A DNA stretch of 64,000 nucleotides from Allobosea sp. BK604 (GCF_004341515.1 NZ_SLZF01000004.1:248001-312000); one strand, 5' to 3'. Shown: positions 19,564-29,652, numbered from the stretch's first letter. The notes: generated by a model from the sequence alone, not told the origin. Numbers and translations: made by a program.

Positions 19564-19683
19564 GTTCCGACCGCCTTTCCGTACCGGCTAAACGACGTCG
19601 TCTTGCGCTACCGCACGCGGCATCGGGCGAGGCTTACCTGATGAGGCAGCCTCTCGCCGCCGGGCACTGCTACGCGAGGAGCC

Positions 19684-20538
19684 ATGAGTCGCGCAGTCGC
19701 GGTCTGCCACGGTCCTTTCGGCCGGGTGTCGATCTACGATCTCGATCGCCCGCTGGTGCTGCATGCCCACCGTGAGGCCCATCTGATCTTCTACCTGGAA
19801 GGCGGCTGCGGGCTCGTCGATGTCAACGGCCGCTCCGTCCGGATCGATCCGTTCATGGGTGTCGCTATCAATCCCTGGGAGCCGCATAATTTCCAGCCGG
19901 AGCGCTGCGGCTCGTTCGGGCTCTTCCTCGTCGTCTACCTGAGGCCGGAATGGCTGGCGGCGCAGACGATGACGCCGGCGGGATCGCTCGCCTTCCCGTC
20001 CTCGGAGCTCGTCGTCACCCGCGAGCTCGCGGCCTGGCGCGACCAGGCGGTCGAGATGCTGCTCTCCTCGCATCGCGAGCTCAACCTCGCGCCCGTACTG
20101 ATGGCGCTGGCCCAGGCCTCGAGCGAGCCGATCGGGCCCGATCTCGCATCTTCGCTGATCCATCTGACGCCGGAGGGACTGATCGACCGGCGCGTCCAGC
20201 GCGCCTGCCGGCTGCTCGAGGAATATCCCTCCTATGAGGGCGTGCTCGCCGGCGTCGCCCGGGAGGCGGGGCTGTCGCGCGCCCATTTCTTCAAGCTGTT
20301 CAAGGAACAGATCGGCGTCACGCCGACCGTCTTCGCCAATACCGTGCGCCTCGACGCCGCGCTCGACCGCATCGTCATGTCGCGTGATCCGGTCACGTTG
20401 ATCAGCCACAGGCTCGGCTTCTCCTGCCAGAGCGTCTTCACCCGCTTCTTCACTGCCCATATCGGCATGGCGCCACGCGACTATCGCCGTGCGCTGCGCA
20501 CTGTCGGCCTTCCCATGCTGCAGGCCGCCCATGGGTGA
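19684..20538 (+). CDS. AraC-family transcriptional regulator with N-terminal cupin
   Basis: 284 residues, ATG at 19684 after GAGGAGCC. The N-terminal cupin (about 10-110) has LHAHREAHLIFYLEGG and INPWEPHNF, the usual effector pocket. The C-terminal double HTH (about 175-275) has LAGVAREAGLSRAHFFKLFKE and ISHRLGFSCQSVFTRFFTAHIGMAPRDYRR. It overlaps the downstream livH by eight bases, so it is co-transcribed with, and probably controls, the transport and oxidation genes that follow. The inducer would be the pathway substrate. Confidence 0.92.
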   Translation: MSRAVAVCHGPFGRVSIYDLDRPLVLHAHREAHLIFYLEGGCGLVDVNGRSVRIDPFMGVAINPWEPHNFQPERCGSFGLFLVVYLRPEWLAAQTMTPAGSLAFPSSELVVTRELAAWRDQAVEMLLSSHRELNLAPVLMALAQASSEPIGPDLASSLIHLTPEGLIDRRVQRACRLLEEYPSYEGVLAGVAREAGLSRAHFFKLFKEQIGVTPTVFANTVRLDAALDRIVMSRDPVTLISHRLGFSCQSVFTRFFTAHIGMAPRDYRRALRTVGLPMLQAAHG

Positions 20539-21544
20539 CTTTATCGGCCGCCGCCCGATCTGGTCGCTGGTGATCCTGCTCGCGGCGGGGTTCTTCCTCT
20601 GGCTGGTCTTCGCGGTCTGGACGCCGGGCATGGAGGCGATGCTCGGGCGCAAGCGCGTGTTCCTGAGCGCGCTCTTCAACGGCATCACGCTTGGCGCGCT
20701 GTATTTCCTGGTCGCCAGCGGCTTCACGCTGATCTTCGGCCTGATGCGCAACGTCAACCTGGCGCATGGCTCGCTGTACCTGTTCGGCGGCTATATCGGC
20801 TACAGCATCGGCAACCTGACCGGCTCCTGGCTGATCGCGCTGATCGCGGCCTTCATCGTCGTCGCGCTCGCCGGGGTGCTGATGCAGGTGCTGCTCTTCC
20901 GCTGGATGGAGGGGCAGGACCTGCGCCAGACGCTGGTCACGATCGGCCTCTCGATCATCGTCGCCGACCTTCTGCTCTGGAGCTATGGCGGCGACACCTT
21001 CCAGGTCACGACTCCCGACTGGCTGACCGGCCCGGTGCAACTGCCCTTCATCGTCGCCCTGCGCAGCAATGGCGAAGCGATCATGATGACCTATCCGCTG
21101 GTGCGGATCGCGATCCTCGTCGGCGCGATCATCCTCGGCGTTGCGATGTGGCTCGCGCTCAACCGCACGCGGGTCGGCATGCTCGTGCGCGCTGGCGTCG
21201 ACGACCGCGACATGCTCTCCGCGACAGGCGTGCGGGTGCAACTCGTCTTCGTCTCTGTCTTCGCCTTCGGCGCGGGCCTGGCGGGCCTCGCCGGCGTGGT
21301 CGGCGGCACCTTCCAGTCGCTGCAGCCGGGCGAGGACACCAAGATCCTGCTCTCCTCGCTCGTCGTCGTCATCGTCGGCGGCATGGGCTCGATCCCCGGC
21401 GCCGCGATGGGGGCGCTGATCGTCGGCCTCGCCGAGCAGTTCGGCTCGGTCTACATGCCGACCTACGCGGTGATGCTGACCTTCATCATCATGGTCGTGG
21501 TGCTTGCGATCAGGCCGCAAGGCCTGGCGGCGGTGAGGCGCTGA
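20531..21544 (+). CDS. Branched-chain-type ABC transporter permease (LivH-like)
   Basis: 337 residues from the ATG at 20531, which overlaps the AraC stop. Around eight to nine hydrophobic segments. Family motifs are NGITLGALYFLVASGFTLIFGLMRNVNLAHGSLYL and, in the cytoplasmic coupling loop, MLSATGVRVQLVFVSVFAFGAGLAGLAG followed by VVVIVGGMGSIPGAA. It pairs with the LivM-like permease two bases downstream to form the channel. An extra hydrophobic N-terminal segment (about 8-30) precedes the usual LivH core. Confidence 0.92.
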   Translation: MGDFIGRRPIWSLVILLAAGFFLWLVFAVWTPGMEAMLGRKRVFLSALFNGITLGALYFLVASGFTLIFGLMRNVNLAHGSLYLFGGYIGYSIGNLTGSWLIALIAAFIVVALAGVLMQVLLFRWMEGQDLRQTLVTIGLSIIVADLLLWSYGGDTFQVTTPDWLTGPVQLPFIVALRSNGEAIMMTYPLVRIAILVGAIILGVAMWLALNRTRVGMLVRAGVDDRDMLSATGVRVQLVFVSVFAFGAGLAGLAGVVGGTFQSLQPGEDTKILLSSLVVVIVGGMGSIPGAAMGALIVGLAEQFGSVYMPTYAVMLTFIIMVVVLAIRPQGLAAVRR

Positions 21545-21545
21545 G

Positions 21546-22640
21546 ATGGCGATCGCCGATTCCCGCATCGCCGGGTACACGCCGACCCCACGCCCCCGCG
21601 AGGCGCTGAGCGACGTGATCGCGCGGCAGGGCGTCGGCTTCTGGATCGTCGTCGTGCTGCTGCTGATCATGCCGGCGCTCGCCAATCCGTTCTGGCTCGT
21701 CCAGATCATCGGCTATGCGATGGTCCTCGGGATGGTCGCGCTCAGCCTGATGTTCCTGGGCGGGTATGGCGGCATCGTCAGCCTGGTGCAGATGACCGTC
21801 GCGGCCTTCGCCGCCTACCTCGTCGCGATCTTCGGCGACAGCGCCATCACCCAGATCAGCCTGAAATGGCCGTGGTGGACGGCGGTTCCGGTCGCGATCG
21901 TGCTGGCGACGCTGTTCGGCACGCTGAGCGGCGCGCTCTCGGTCCGGACCGAGGGCATCTACACGATCATGATCACGCTCGCGATCGCCTCGGCTTTCTA
22001 CTATCTCTGCCTGCAGAACTACACGATCTTCAACGGTTTCAGCGGCTTCAACGGCGTCGTGCCGCCGGTCTTCCTCGGTGTCGACTGGGGCGAGACCATC
22101 CCGTTCTACTACCTCGTGCTGGCCTGCTCCGCGCTGGCCTATGCCGCGGTGATCTATGTCTCGCGGGCGCCGTTCGGCCTGGCCCTGCAGGGCACGCGCG
22201 ACAACCCGCGGCGCATGGCGGCGCTTGGCTTCAACGTCGTCGCCCATCGCATAGCCGCCTATACTTTCGCCTCGGTGATCGCCGCCTTCGCCGGCGTGCT
22301 GCTGGTCTGGTACCAGCGCCAGGTCTCGCCGGGCACGGCCGGTGTCGGCCCGGTGGTCGACATGCTGATCATCGCCGTGGTCGGGGGCTTGAGCCGCCCG
22401 ATCGGCCCTTTCGTCGGCGCGCTGGTCTATGTCCTGCTCCGGACCTTCTCTCTCGATGTGCTGGAGGGGCTCGGCCTCGACGGGAAGCGCTATCAGCTCG
22501 TCATCGGCGTCGGCTTCCTCGTCATCGTGCTGTTCTCGCCGGACGGGCTCGTCGGCATCTGGCAGAGGCTGCGCGAGCGCTATCGCCGCAACAGCGAGGC
22601 CAAGGCCGCCGCAATGCGCATCGGCGGAGGCTCGCCATGA
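21546..22640 (+). CDS. Branched-chain-type ABC transporter permease (LivM-like)
   Basis: 364 residues, ATG at 21546. Multiple membrane spans with LivM hallmarks: MVLGMVALSLMFLGGYGGIVSLVQM, LSVRTEGIYTIMITLAIA, the coupling segment LQGTRDNPRRMAALGFNVVAHRIAAYTFASVIAAFAGVL, and VVGGLSRPIGPFVGALVYV. It overlaps livG by four bases (ATGA). Together with LivH, LivG, the LivF fusion and a LivK-type binding protein it completes a HAAT-family importer. Confidence 0.92.
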   Translation: MAIADSRIAGYTPTPRPREALSDVIARQGVGFWIVVVLLLIMPALANPFWLVQIIGYAMVLGMVALSLMFLGGYGGIVSLVQMTVAAFAAYLVAIFGDSAITQISLKWPWWTAVPVAIVLATLFGTLSGALSVRTEGIYTIMITLAIASAFYYLCLQNYTIFNGFSGFNGVVPPVFLGVDWGETIPFYYLVLACSALAYAAVIYVSRAPFGLALQGTRDNPRRMAALGFNVVAHRIAAYTFASVIAAFAGVLLVWYQRQVSPGTAGVGPVVDMLIIAVVGGLSRPIGPFVGALVYVLLRTFSLDVLEGLGLDGKRYQLVIGVGFLVIVLFSPDGLVGIWQRLRERYRRNSEAKAAAMRIGGGSP

Positions 22641-23425
22641 GCGCGTTGCCCTCCCGCGAGGTGCTGAGCACGGCGGGCTCCGCCAATGCACTGGAGCTGC
22701 GTGGCGTCTCGCGCCTGTTCGGCGCGCTGGCGGCGCTCTCGGACATCACGCTCTCGGTTCAGCCCGGCGAGCGGCGCGCGGTGCTGGGCTCGAACGGCGC
22801 CGGCAAGACGACGCTCTTCAATTGCATCACCGGCGATTTCGCGCCGAGTTCGGGCATCATCCGCTTCTTCGGCGAGGATGTGACCGCCTTCCCGCCGCAT
22901 GAGCGCATCCGGCGGGGCCTCAGGCGCACCTACCAGATCTCGTCGCTCTTCACCGGCCTGCCGGTGATCGACAATGTCTACCTCGCCTGCCGGGGCGTCT
23001 CGCGCAACCGCTTCTCGCTGCGGCGGCCGCGCCGGGACGATGCCCTCGTCCACGCGGCCGAGAGCCTGGTCGATGCCGTGCATCTGACGGCGGTGAAGGA
23101 CCGGCTCGTCGGCGAGCTCGCCTATGGCCAGCAGCGCCAGCTCGAGATCGCGCTCGCGCTGTCGGGCGCACCACGCTTCATCCTGTTCGACGAGCCGGCG
23201 GCGGGCCTCTCGCCGACCGAGCGGCGCGACCTCGTCCATATCCTGACCTCGCTGCCCGGCCATATCGGCTACATCATCATCGAGCACGACATGGATGTCG
23301 CGCTGCGCGTCGTCGAGAGCGTGACGATGATGCACAACGGCCGCATCTTCAAAGAGGGGCGGCCGGAGGAGATCGAGTCCGATCCCGAGGTGCAGGAGCT
23401 TTATCTCGGGGGCGCGCATGGCTGA
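22637..23425 (+). CDS. Branched-chain-type ABC transporter ATP-binding protein (LivG-like)
   Basis: 262 residues, ATG at 22637. Walker A GSNGAGKTT (about residues 53-61), then FGEDVTAFPPHERIRRGLRRTYQIS typical of LivG, the signature segment LAYGQQRQLEIALALSGAP, Walker B FILFDEPAAGLSP and switch IIIEHDMDVAL. The signature reads AYGQQRQ instead of LSGGQ, which is normal for LivG/LivF proteins. It overlaps livM by four and the next gene by eight bases. Confidence 0.92.
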   Translation: MSALPSREVLSTAGSANALELRGVSRLFGALAALSDITLSVQPGERRAVLGSNGAGKTTLFNCITGDFAPSSGIIRFFGEDVTAFPPHERIRRGLRRTYQISSLFTGLPVIDNVYLACRGVSRNRFSLRRPRRDDALVHAAESLVDAVHLTAVKDRLVGELAYGQQRQLEIALALSGAPRFILFDEPAAGLSPTERRDLVHILTSLPGHIGYIIIEHDMDVALRVVESVTMMHNGRIFKEGRPEEIESDPEVQELYLGGAHG

Positions 23426-25667
23426 GCGCCTGAAAGCACCACCCGGGGCCGGCATCCCCGTCCTGCAGATCGCGGGGCTCAATGTCTTCTACGGTCGCTC
23501 GCACGCCCTCCAGGGCGTCGATCTCACGCTCCAGCATGGCGTGGTCTCCGTCGTCGGTCGCAATGGCATGGGCAAGACCACCATGTGCAAGGCGATCATG
23601 GGGCTGGTGCCGATCGCGTCGGGCTCGATCCGCCTGTTTGGCGAGGAGATCGCCGGCCACGCGCCGGCGGAGGTGGCGCGGCTCGGCATCGGCTATGTGC
23701 CGCAGGGCCGCCGGCTCTGGCGCTCACTGACCGTCGACGAGCATCTCAGGCTGATGCAGCGCGGCAAGCGCGGCGCCTGGACGATCGAGCGCATCTACGA
23801 GGCGTTCCCGCGACTGGCCGAGCGCCGCAACAATGGCGGCGCCCAGCTTTCCGGCGGCGAGCAGCAGATGCTGGCGATCAGCCGGGCGTTGCTGATGAAT
23901 CCGCGCCTGCTGATCATGGACGAGCCGACCGAGGGCCTGGCGCCGGTCATCGTCGCCCATGTCGAGGAGATGCTGGTCCGGCTCGCCGAGCAAGGCGATG
24001 TCGCGATCCTCGTCATCGAGCAGAATATCGGCGTCGCCACCCAGATGTCCGATCCGGTGGCGATCATGGTCAACGGCCGGATCAACCGCGTCATCGCCTC
24101 GGCGACGCTGGCCGGCGACCGCGAGCTGCAGCAGCGCCTGCTCGGCGTCGGCCGGCATGGCCATGACGAGACCGACGCCGTGCCGGAGGCGCCGACCACC
24201 GGCGCCGCCGCCGCGCGGCCTGCGAGTCCTGCTCAAGTGGGACCGACGCGCGTCTACATCTCGAATCCGGCCATCCCGACGCGCTGGTCGCAGCCCGTGC
24301 CGGCCGCGCGCATCGAGGCGCAGGCTCGCACTATTTCGCGCCCGACCCTGGCGACGCTCGATGGCCGCGCCGTCGGCGAGGTCCGCCCGCTGGCGCTGGC
24401 GGCGCAGGGCGAGCCCTATGTCGTGATCGCCGGCACGCTCGACACCAAGGGCGAGGAGCTGCGTTTCATCCGCGACCTGATCCGCGGCGAGGGCGTGCGC
24501 ACGCGCCTCGTCGACCTCTCGACCTCGGGCCGCAGCGCCGGCGGCGACGTCACCCCGCAGGAGATCGCGCTCGCCCATCCCCGGGGCTCGGCCGGCATCT
24601 CCTCGGGCGATCGCGGCACGGCGATCGCCGCGATGACCGAGGCGTTCAAGGCCTGGTTGCCGCGCCAGGAGGGCGTGCTCGGCATCATCTCGGCCGGGGG
24701 CTCCGGCGCGACCGCGATGGTGACGCCCGCGATGCAGGCGCTGCCGGTCGGCCTGCCCAAGCTGATGATCTCGACCATGGCGTCGGGCGACGTGCGCGCC
24801 TATGTCGGCGCGACCGATATCGCGATGGTCCATGCGGTCACTGACGTGCAGGGCGTCAACCGCGTCTCGCGCCTCGTGCTCGGCAACTGGGCCCGCGCAA
24901 TGGCCGGGATGGCGAAGGCGCGGCTGGCGGAGCTGCGGAGCGAAGGCGCGCGCCGGCGCGAGGCGAGCGAGAAGCCGCTTGTCGGCCTGACCATGTTCGG
25001 CGTCACCACGCCCTGCGTGCAGCAGGTCGCGAAGCTGCTCGCCGAGGACTGGGAGCCGCTCGTCTTCCACGCCACCGGCACCGGCGGGCGGGCGCTGGAG
25101 AAGCTTGTCGATTCCAGCCTGGTCGGCGCGGTGATCGACGTCTCGACCACCGAGATCTGCGACATGATGATGGGCGGCATCCTGCCGGCGACGGAGGATC
25201 GGTTCGGCGCGATCATCCGCACGCGCATCCCCTATATCGGCTCCGTCGGCGCGCTCGACATGGTCAATTTCGCGGCTCCCGAGACGGTTCCGGAGCGCTA
25301 TCGCGGCCGCAGGCTCTATCCGCACAACCCGCAGATCACGCTGATGCGAACGACGCCGGAGGAGAATGCGCGCATGGGCCGCTGGATCGGCGAGCGGCTG
25401 AACCAGATGGACGGGCCGGTACGCTTCCTCATTCCCGAACTCGGCGTCTCCGCTCTCGATGCGCCGGGCCAGGCCTTTCACGATCCGGCGGCCGATGCGG
25501 CCCTGTTCCAGGCGCTGGAGCAGACCGTGCGCACGAGCGCCAACCGGCAACTCATCCGCCTGCCGCTCCACATCAACGATCCCGCCTTCGCCTCGGCCCT
25601 CGTGCAGCAATTCCGCTCGCTGCATGGCGGCCGGCGCCGTGAACGGGCCGGTGGGGGCAGGTCATGA
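23418..25667 (+). CDS. Fusion of LivF-like ABC ATPase with a Tm-1-like (UPF0261) domain
   Basis: 749 residues, about three times LivF. Residues 1-245 are a complete LivF ATPase: Walker [10 protein letters not shown], signature [15 protein letters not shown], Walker [14 protein letters not shown], switch VIEQNI. A Pro/Ala-rich linker (about 246-330) leads to a UPF0261/Tm-1 N-terminal domain (about 331-735): [47 protein letters not shown], and [16 protein letters not shown]. In tomato Tm-1 this nucleotide-binding domain is joined to a TIM barrel; the TIM-barrel homologue is the next gene, overlapping by four bases. The reading frame is continuous through the linker, so the fusion appears real. 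The role of the Tm-1 domain in bacteria is not established; coupling to transported substrate is a guess. Confidence 0.88.
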   Translation: MAERLKAPPGAGIPVLQIAGLNVFYGRSHALQGVDLTLQHGVVSVVGRNGMGKTTMCKAIMGLVPIASGSIRLFGEEIAGHAPAEVARLGIGYVPQGRRLWRSLTVDEHLRLMQRGKRGAWTIERIYEAFPRLAERRNNGGAQLSGGEQQMLAISRALLMNPRLLIMDEPTEGLAPVIVAHVEEMLVRLAEQGDVAILVIEQNIGVATQMSDPVAIMVNGRINRVIASATLAGDRELQQRLLGVGRHGHDETDAVPEAPTTGAAAARPASPAQVGPTRVYISNPAIPTRWSQPVPAARIEAQARTISRPTLATLDGRAVGEVRPLALAAQGEPYVVIAGTLDTKGEELRFIRDLIRGEGVRTRLVDLSTSGRSAGGDVTPQEIALAHPRGSAGISSGDRGTAIAAMTEAFKAWLPRQEGVLGIISAGGSGATAMVTPAMQALPVGLPKLMISTMASGDVRAYVGATDIAMVHAVTDVQGVNRVSRLVLGNWARAMAGMAKARLAELRSEGARRREASEKPLVGLTMFGVTTPCVQQVAKLLAEDWEPLVFHATGTGGRALEKLVDSSLVGAVIDVSTTEICDMMMGGILPATEDRFGAIIRTRIPYIGSVGALDMVNFAAPETVPERYRGRRLYPHNPQITLMRTTPEENARMGRWIGERLNQMDGPVRFLIPELGVSALDAPGQAFHDPAADAALFQALEQTVRTSANRQLIRLPLHINDPAFASALVQQFRSLHGGRRRERAGGGRS

Positions 25668-26545
25668 CGGGCTTCGACAAGAACGTCCTGCTCAGCCGCT
25701 TCCGGGCGATGATCGCGGCGGGCGAGCCGATCATCGGCGGCGGCGCCGGCACCGGACTCTCGGCCAAATGCGAGGAGCTTGGCGGCATCGACCTCATCGT
25801 CATCTACAATTCCGGCCGCTATCGCATGGCGGGCCGGGGCTCGCTCTCCGGGCTGATGCCCTATGGCGACGCCAACGCCATCGTCATGGAGATGGCGGCC
25901 GAGGTGCTGCCCGTCGTGCAAAAGACGCCGGTCGTCGCCGGCGTGTGCGGCACCGATCCGTTCCGCCGCATGGACGTTTTCCTCGACGAGGTGAAGCGCG
26001 TCGGCTTCGCCGGTGTCCAGAATTTCCCGACCGTCGGACTGATCGACGGCACCTTCCGCGCCAATCTCGAAGAGACCGGCATGGGCTATGGGCTCGAGGT
26101 CGAGATGATCGCGCTCGCCAATGCCAAGGGCCTGCTGACCACGCCCTATGTCTTCTGCGAGGACGACGCCCGCGCCATGGCCGGCGCCGGCGCCGATATC
26201 ATCGTCTGCCATCTCGGCCTCACCACCGGCGGCACGATCGGGGCCGAGACCGCGCTGAAGCTCGACGACTGTCCGGCGCTGGTCGAGCGCTGGGCCGCGG
26301 CGGCGCTCGCGGTCAAGCCTGATGCGATCGTGCTGGTCCATGGCGGGCCGGTCGCCGAGCCGGCGGATGCCGATTTCATCATGCAGAACACGGGGCACTG
26401 CCACGGCTTCTACGGCGCCTCCTCGATGGAGCGCCTGCCGGTCGAGGTCGCGATCAGCGACCGGACCCGCGCCTTCAAGCGGATCGGCCGGGTGCAGCAC
26501 ATGACAAAGCCGGCGCGCAAGGCCGGCAGGGGCAGCAAGCAATGA
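25664..26545 (+). CDS. TIM-barrel signal-transduction/PEP-hydrolase-family protein (Tm-1 C-terminal type)
   Basis: 293 residues, ATG at 25664 overlapping the fusion gene stop as ATGA. Motifs include [71 protein letters not shown] and [14 protein letters not shown]. This is the family annotated as phosphoenolpyruvate hydrolase-like or TIM-barrel signal transduction, which forms the C-terminal half of plant Tm-1 and is fused to UPF0261 in fungi. Adjacency to the UPF0261 domain recreates the eukaryotic pair on two polypeptides. The reaction is unknown; a metal- or phosphate-binding barrel is likely. Confidence 0.85.
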   Translation: MTGFDKNVLLSRFRAMIAAGEPIIGGGAGTGLSAKCEELGGIDLIVIYNSGRYRMAGRGSLSGLMPYGDANAIVMEMAAEVLPVVQKTPVVAGVCGTDPFRRMDVFLDEVKRVGFAGVQNFPTVGLIDGTFRANLEETGMGYGLEVEMIALANAKGLLTTPYVFCEDDARAMAGAGADIIVCHLGLTTGGTIGAETALKLDDCPALVERWAAAALAVKPDAIVLVHGGPVAEPADADFIMQNTGHCHGFYGASSMERLPVEVAISDRTRAFKRIGRVQHMTKPARKAGRGSKQ

Positions 26546-26564
26546 CAGGCCGCCCGTCCCCTCA

Positions 26565-26682
26565 AGCCCTCATCCCGGGGAGCCGCGCAGCGGCGTCTCG
26601 AAGGATGGTCCAGGAGGCTCAGGCGATTGCTGGAGCATCCTTCGGGACGCGCTCCTGCGGCGCGCTCCTCTGGGTGAGGGCT
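26565..26682. repeat. Large imperfect intergenic palindrome
   Basis: Two arms of about 45-50 bases face each other: the left starts AGCCCTCATCCCGGGGAGC, and the right, read in reverse complement, starts AGCCCTCACCCAGAGGAGC. Both arms then contain GAAGGATG close to the centre. This resembles the extragenic palindromes common in Bradyrhizobium and relatives. It separates the transporter genes from the flotillin-like gene and could fold in mRNA. Confidence 0.75.
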
Positions 26683-26728
26683 GGGGCGGTGCGGGGCGGC
26701 CCTCGAAATTCGGCGGGAGGATGAGGAC

Positions 26729-29641
26729 ATGACGGGACAGCTGATCGGATCGCTGATCCTCTGGCTGATCGTGGCGGTGATCGTCATCGCCATCGTCGTC
26801 TATCTGGTGAACTGGCTCTATCGCCGTTCATCGAAGGAGGTCTCCTTCGTCCGGACCGGCCTGTTCGGCGAAAAGGTGGTGATCAATGGCGGCGCCTTCG
26901 TGCTGCCGATCATCCACGACGTCACGCCGGTGAACATGAACGTGCTGCAGCTCGCGGTGACGCGCGCCAGCAACGATGCGCTGATCACCCGCGACCGCAT
27001 GCGCGTCGACATCGATGCCGAGTTCTATGTCCGGGTGAAACCGGAGCGCCAAGCCGTCTCGGTCGCCGCCGCCACGCTCGGCCGGCGCACGCTCCAGCCC
27101 GATCAACTCAATGCGCTCCTCTCGGGCAAGTTCATCTCGGCGCTGCGCACCGTCGCCTCCGAGATGACGATGGAGGAGATGCACGAGCAGCGCGGCACCT
27201 ATGTCCAGCGCGTCAAGGACGCCGCCGCCGAGGCGCTCGACCAGAACGGGCTCGTGCTGGAATCGGTCGCGCTCACCGATCTCGACCAGACCGACCTCCA
27301 ATTCTTCAACCCGTCCAACCGCTTCGACGCCGAAGGCCTGACCCGGATCATCGAGGAGATCGAGGACAAGCGGAAGCTGCGCAACGATATCGAGCAGGAG
27401 GCGATGATCCGCATCCGCACCCGCAATCTCGAAGCCGAGCGCCAGGCGCTCGACATCGAGCGCGAGAGCGAGGCGGCGCGGCTCGAGCAGCAGCGCGAGA
27501 TCGAGATCAAGCGGGCGATGCAGCGCGCCGAGGTCGCCCGCGAGCGTGCCGTCCGCGATACCGAAGCCGAGCAGGCGCTGATCACCTCGCGTGAGGAGAT
27601 CGAGAAGTCGCGCATCGCCAATGAGCGTGCGATCAGCGAGGCGCGGATCGCCTCCGAGAAGGAGATCCGCCAGCAGGAGATCGCCCGCACCCGTGCCGTC
27701 GAGGAAGCCGAGATCGTCGCCCGCGAGCAGGTCGAGAAGGCGCGCATCGCCAATGAGCAGGCGATCAACACCGCCCGCATCGCCTCGGAGCGCGATGTCC
27801 GGCAAAAGGAGATCGAGCGCGCCAAGGTGCTTGAGGCGGCCGAGATCGCCGCGCGCGAGGCGACCGAGAAAGCCCGCATCCTGCAGGAGACGGCAGTCAA
27901 TGCCGAGCGCATCGCCCGCGAGCAGGAGGTGCGCAATCGCGAGATCGAGCGCACCCGCACGCTCGACCAGGAGGATATCGCGGCGCGCGAGGCCGTCGAG
28001 ACGGCCCGTATCGGCCAGGAGGAGCGCGTCCGCGCCCTCCAGATCGCGCGCAACAAGGCACTCGACGAGGCCGAGATCTCGGCGCGCGAAGCGGTCGAGA
28101 AGGCGCGCATCGCCCAGGAGGACGTGATCACGGCCGACCGGATCGCGCTCGACCAGCGCAAGCGCCTGCTCGAGATCGAGCGGACCGAGACGGTCGAGGC
28201 CGCCGAGATTTCGGCCCGCGAGACGGTGGAGAAGGCCCGGATCAGCCAGGAGCGGATCGTCTCCGGCGAGCGCATCCGCCGTGACGAGGAAGTCCGCAAT
28301 CTCGAGATCGCCCGCAACCAGGCGATCGACACCGCCGAGATCTCCGCCCGCGAGGCGACCGAGGCCGCCCGGATCACGCAGGAGAAGGTGGTCGCGGCTG
28401 AGCGCATCGCCGCCGATCTGGCGACGAAGGAATTGGAGATCAGGCGCAATGCCGATCTCGACGCTGCCGAGCTGAAACGCCGCGACAGCGTCGAGCGCCA
28501 GCGCATCGCGACCGAGCTCGGGCTGGAGAAGGAGAAGATCGACTCCAGCAAGACCCGCGAGATGCTCCAGATCGCCCAGAAGAAGGCGGTCGAGGTCGCC
28601 GAGGAGGAGCGTGCCATCGTGCTCGCCGCCAAGAAGGTCGAGCGCACCGACGCCGACAAGGTGCTGCGCCAGGCCGAGATCACGGCACGCCAGCTGGTCG
28701 AGACCGTCGACATCGCCCGCGAGCAGGCGCTGGAGGCGGTTCGGATCGAGCGCCGCCGCACGCTCGAGCAATTGGAGATCGCCCGCAGCCAGGCGCTGCA
28801 GGAGGCGCAGATTGCGTCCAACGAGGAGGTCGAGCGCGCCCGCATCTCCTCCGACCGGGGCCTGGACGAGGCCCGCGTCGGCCGCCAGCGCGAGCTGCGC
28901 AAGCTCGAGATCGAGCGCGAGCGCGAGGTCGAGGCTGCCGCCATGGACAAGGCGATCGCGCTCTATGCCAAGTCGCTGGAGGAATCGGCGGCCCAGGCCA
29001 ATGCCGAGATCGCCCGCGCCAAGGCGGTCGAGGCGGAGGAGCAGGTCAAGACCGTCCGCGAGAGCGAAGGCGCCAAGCGCCGCAAGACGGTCGAGGTCCT
29101 GCTCGCGGAGAAGGCCGCCGAGGAAGCACGCATCGCCGCCGAGGCCGAAAAAGTGCGCCGGGCCGTCGATGCCGAGGCGCAGAAGCTGCTCTACGAGGCC
29201 GAGAACGTGCTCTCCGACGGCGCCCGGTACGGGCTCTTCCGGCGGAGGCTGCTCGACAAGATCGAGGGCATCGTGCGCGAGAGCGTCAAGCCGATGGAAA
29301 AGATCGAGGGCATCCGCATCCTCCATGTCGATGGGCTCGCAGGGGCCGCCAGCGGGGCAGGGGGCGCGGGTGGTGCCGCCCGCTCGCCGACCGACGAGGT
29401 AATCGAGTCGGCGCTGCGCTATCGCGTCCAGGCACCGATGATCGATCAGGTGCTCAAGGAGATCGGCATCGAGGGCGGCAATCTCGCCAGGATGGGCGGG
29501 CTGATGCGCGAGGCCTCCGACATGCAGCGCGTCGCCAAGGAGGCGCAGCCGGCGAAGCCGAAGGATGGCGGCGGCGATGGTGGCAATAGCGGTGGCGGCG
29601 AGGGCGGCGGATCGCAGTCCGGCGCCGGCAAGAAGTCGTGA
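26729..29641 (+). CDS. Giant flotillin/YqiK-like SPFH protein with 44-residue coiled-coil repeats
   Basis: 970 residues versus about 500-550 for E. coli YqiK or typical flotillins. ATG at 26729 after GGGAGGATGAGG. One N-terminal membrane helix (about 5-27; LIGSLILWLIVAVIVIAIVV) precedes an SPFH/band-7 domain (about 35-215; FGEKVVINGGAFVLPIIHDV, DRMRVDIDAEFYVRV, LDQTDLQFFNPSNRFDAEG). Residues 241-738 are a long charged coiled coil built from 44-residue units of four 11-residue (hendecad) turns. A flotillin-like C-terminal domain follows (about 810-930), then a Gly/Lys-rich tail. SPFH proteins form membrane scaffolds. Being in the hydroxylase operon, it may organise or anchor these enzymes at the membrane; this is inference. 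Confidence 0.85.
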   Translation: MTGQLIGSLILWLIVAVIVIAIVVYLVNWLYRRSSKEVSFVRTGLFGEKVVINGGAFVLPIIHDVTPVNMNVLQLAVTRASNDALITRDRMRVDIDAEFYVRVKPERQAVSVAAATLGRRTLQPDQLNALLSGKFISALRTVASEMTMEEMHEQRGTYVQRVKDAAAEALDQNGLVLESVALTDLDQTDLQFFNPSNRFDAEGLTRIIEEIEDKRKLRNDIEQEAMIRIRTRNLEAERQALDIERESEAARLEQQREIEIKRAMQRAEVARERAVRDTEAEQALITSREEIEKSRIANERAISEARIASEKEIRQQEIARTRAVEEAEIVAREQVEKARIANEQAINTARIASERDVRQKEIERAKVLEAAEIAAREATEKARILQETAVNAERIAREQEVRNREIERTRTLDQEDIAAREAVETARIGQEERVRALQIARNKALDEAEISAREAVEKARIAQEDVITADRIALDQRKRLLEIERTETVEAAEISARETVEKARISQERIVSGERIRRDEEVRNLEIARNQAIDTAEISAREATEAARITQEKVVAAERIAADLATKELEIRRNADLDAAELKRRDSVERQRIATELGLEKEKIDSSKTREMLQIAQKKAVEVAEEERAIVLAAKKVERTDADKVLRQAEITARQLVETVDIAREQALEAVRIERRRTLEQLEIARSQALQEAQIASNEEVERARISSDRGLDEARVGRQRELRKLEIEREREVEAAAMDKAIALYAKSLEESAAQANAEIARAKAVEAEEQVKTVRESEGAKRRKTVEVLLAEKAAEEARIAAEAEKVRRAVDAEAQKLLYEAENVLSDGARYGLFRRRLLDKIEGIVRESVKPMEKIEGIRILHVDGLAGAASGAGGAGGAARSPTDEVIESALRYRVQAPMIDQVLKEIGIEGGNLARMGGLMREASDMQRVAKEAQPAKPKDGGGDGGNSGGGEGGGSQSGAGKKS
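27449..28942 (+). repeat. Internal 132-base tandem repeats encoding 44-residue hendecad units
   Basis: Units begin at 27449, 27581, 27713, 27845, 27977 (this one only 99 bases), 28076, 28208, 28340 and 28472; after a 75-base spacer they resume at 28679 and 28811. The protein consensus begins I-S/A-AREAVEKARI and ends near EIER/ARN.A.D.AE. Unit sizes of 44 and 33 residues are multiples of eleven, which indicates hendecad coiled-coil periodicity. Confidence 0.9.
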
Positions 29642-29652
29642 GGCGCTGAACC

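Noticed and set aside
27449..28942. Regular 132-base repeats as a possible CRISPR or satellite array
   Set aside because: They are in frame, encode coiled-coil units, and have no spacers.
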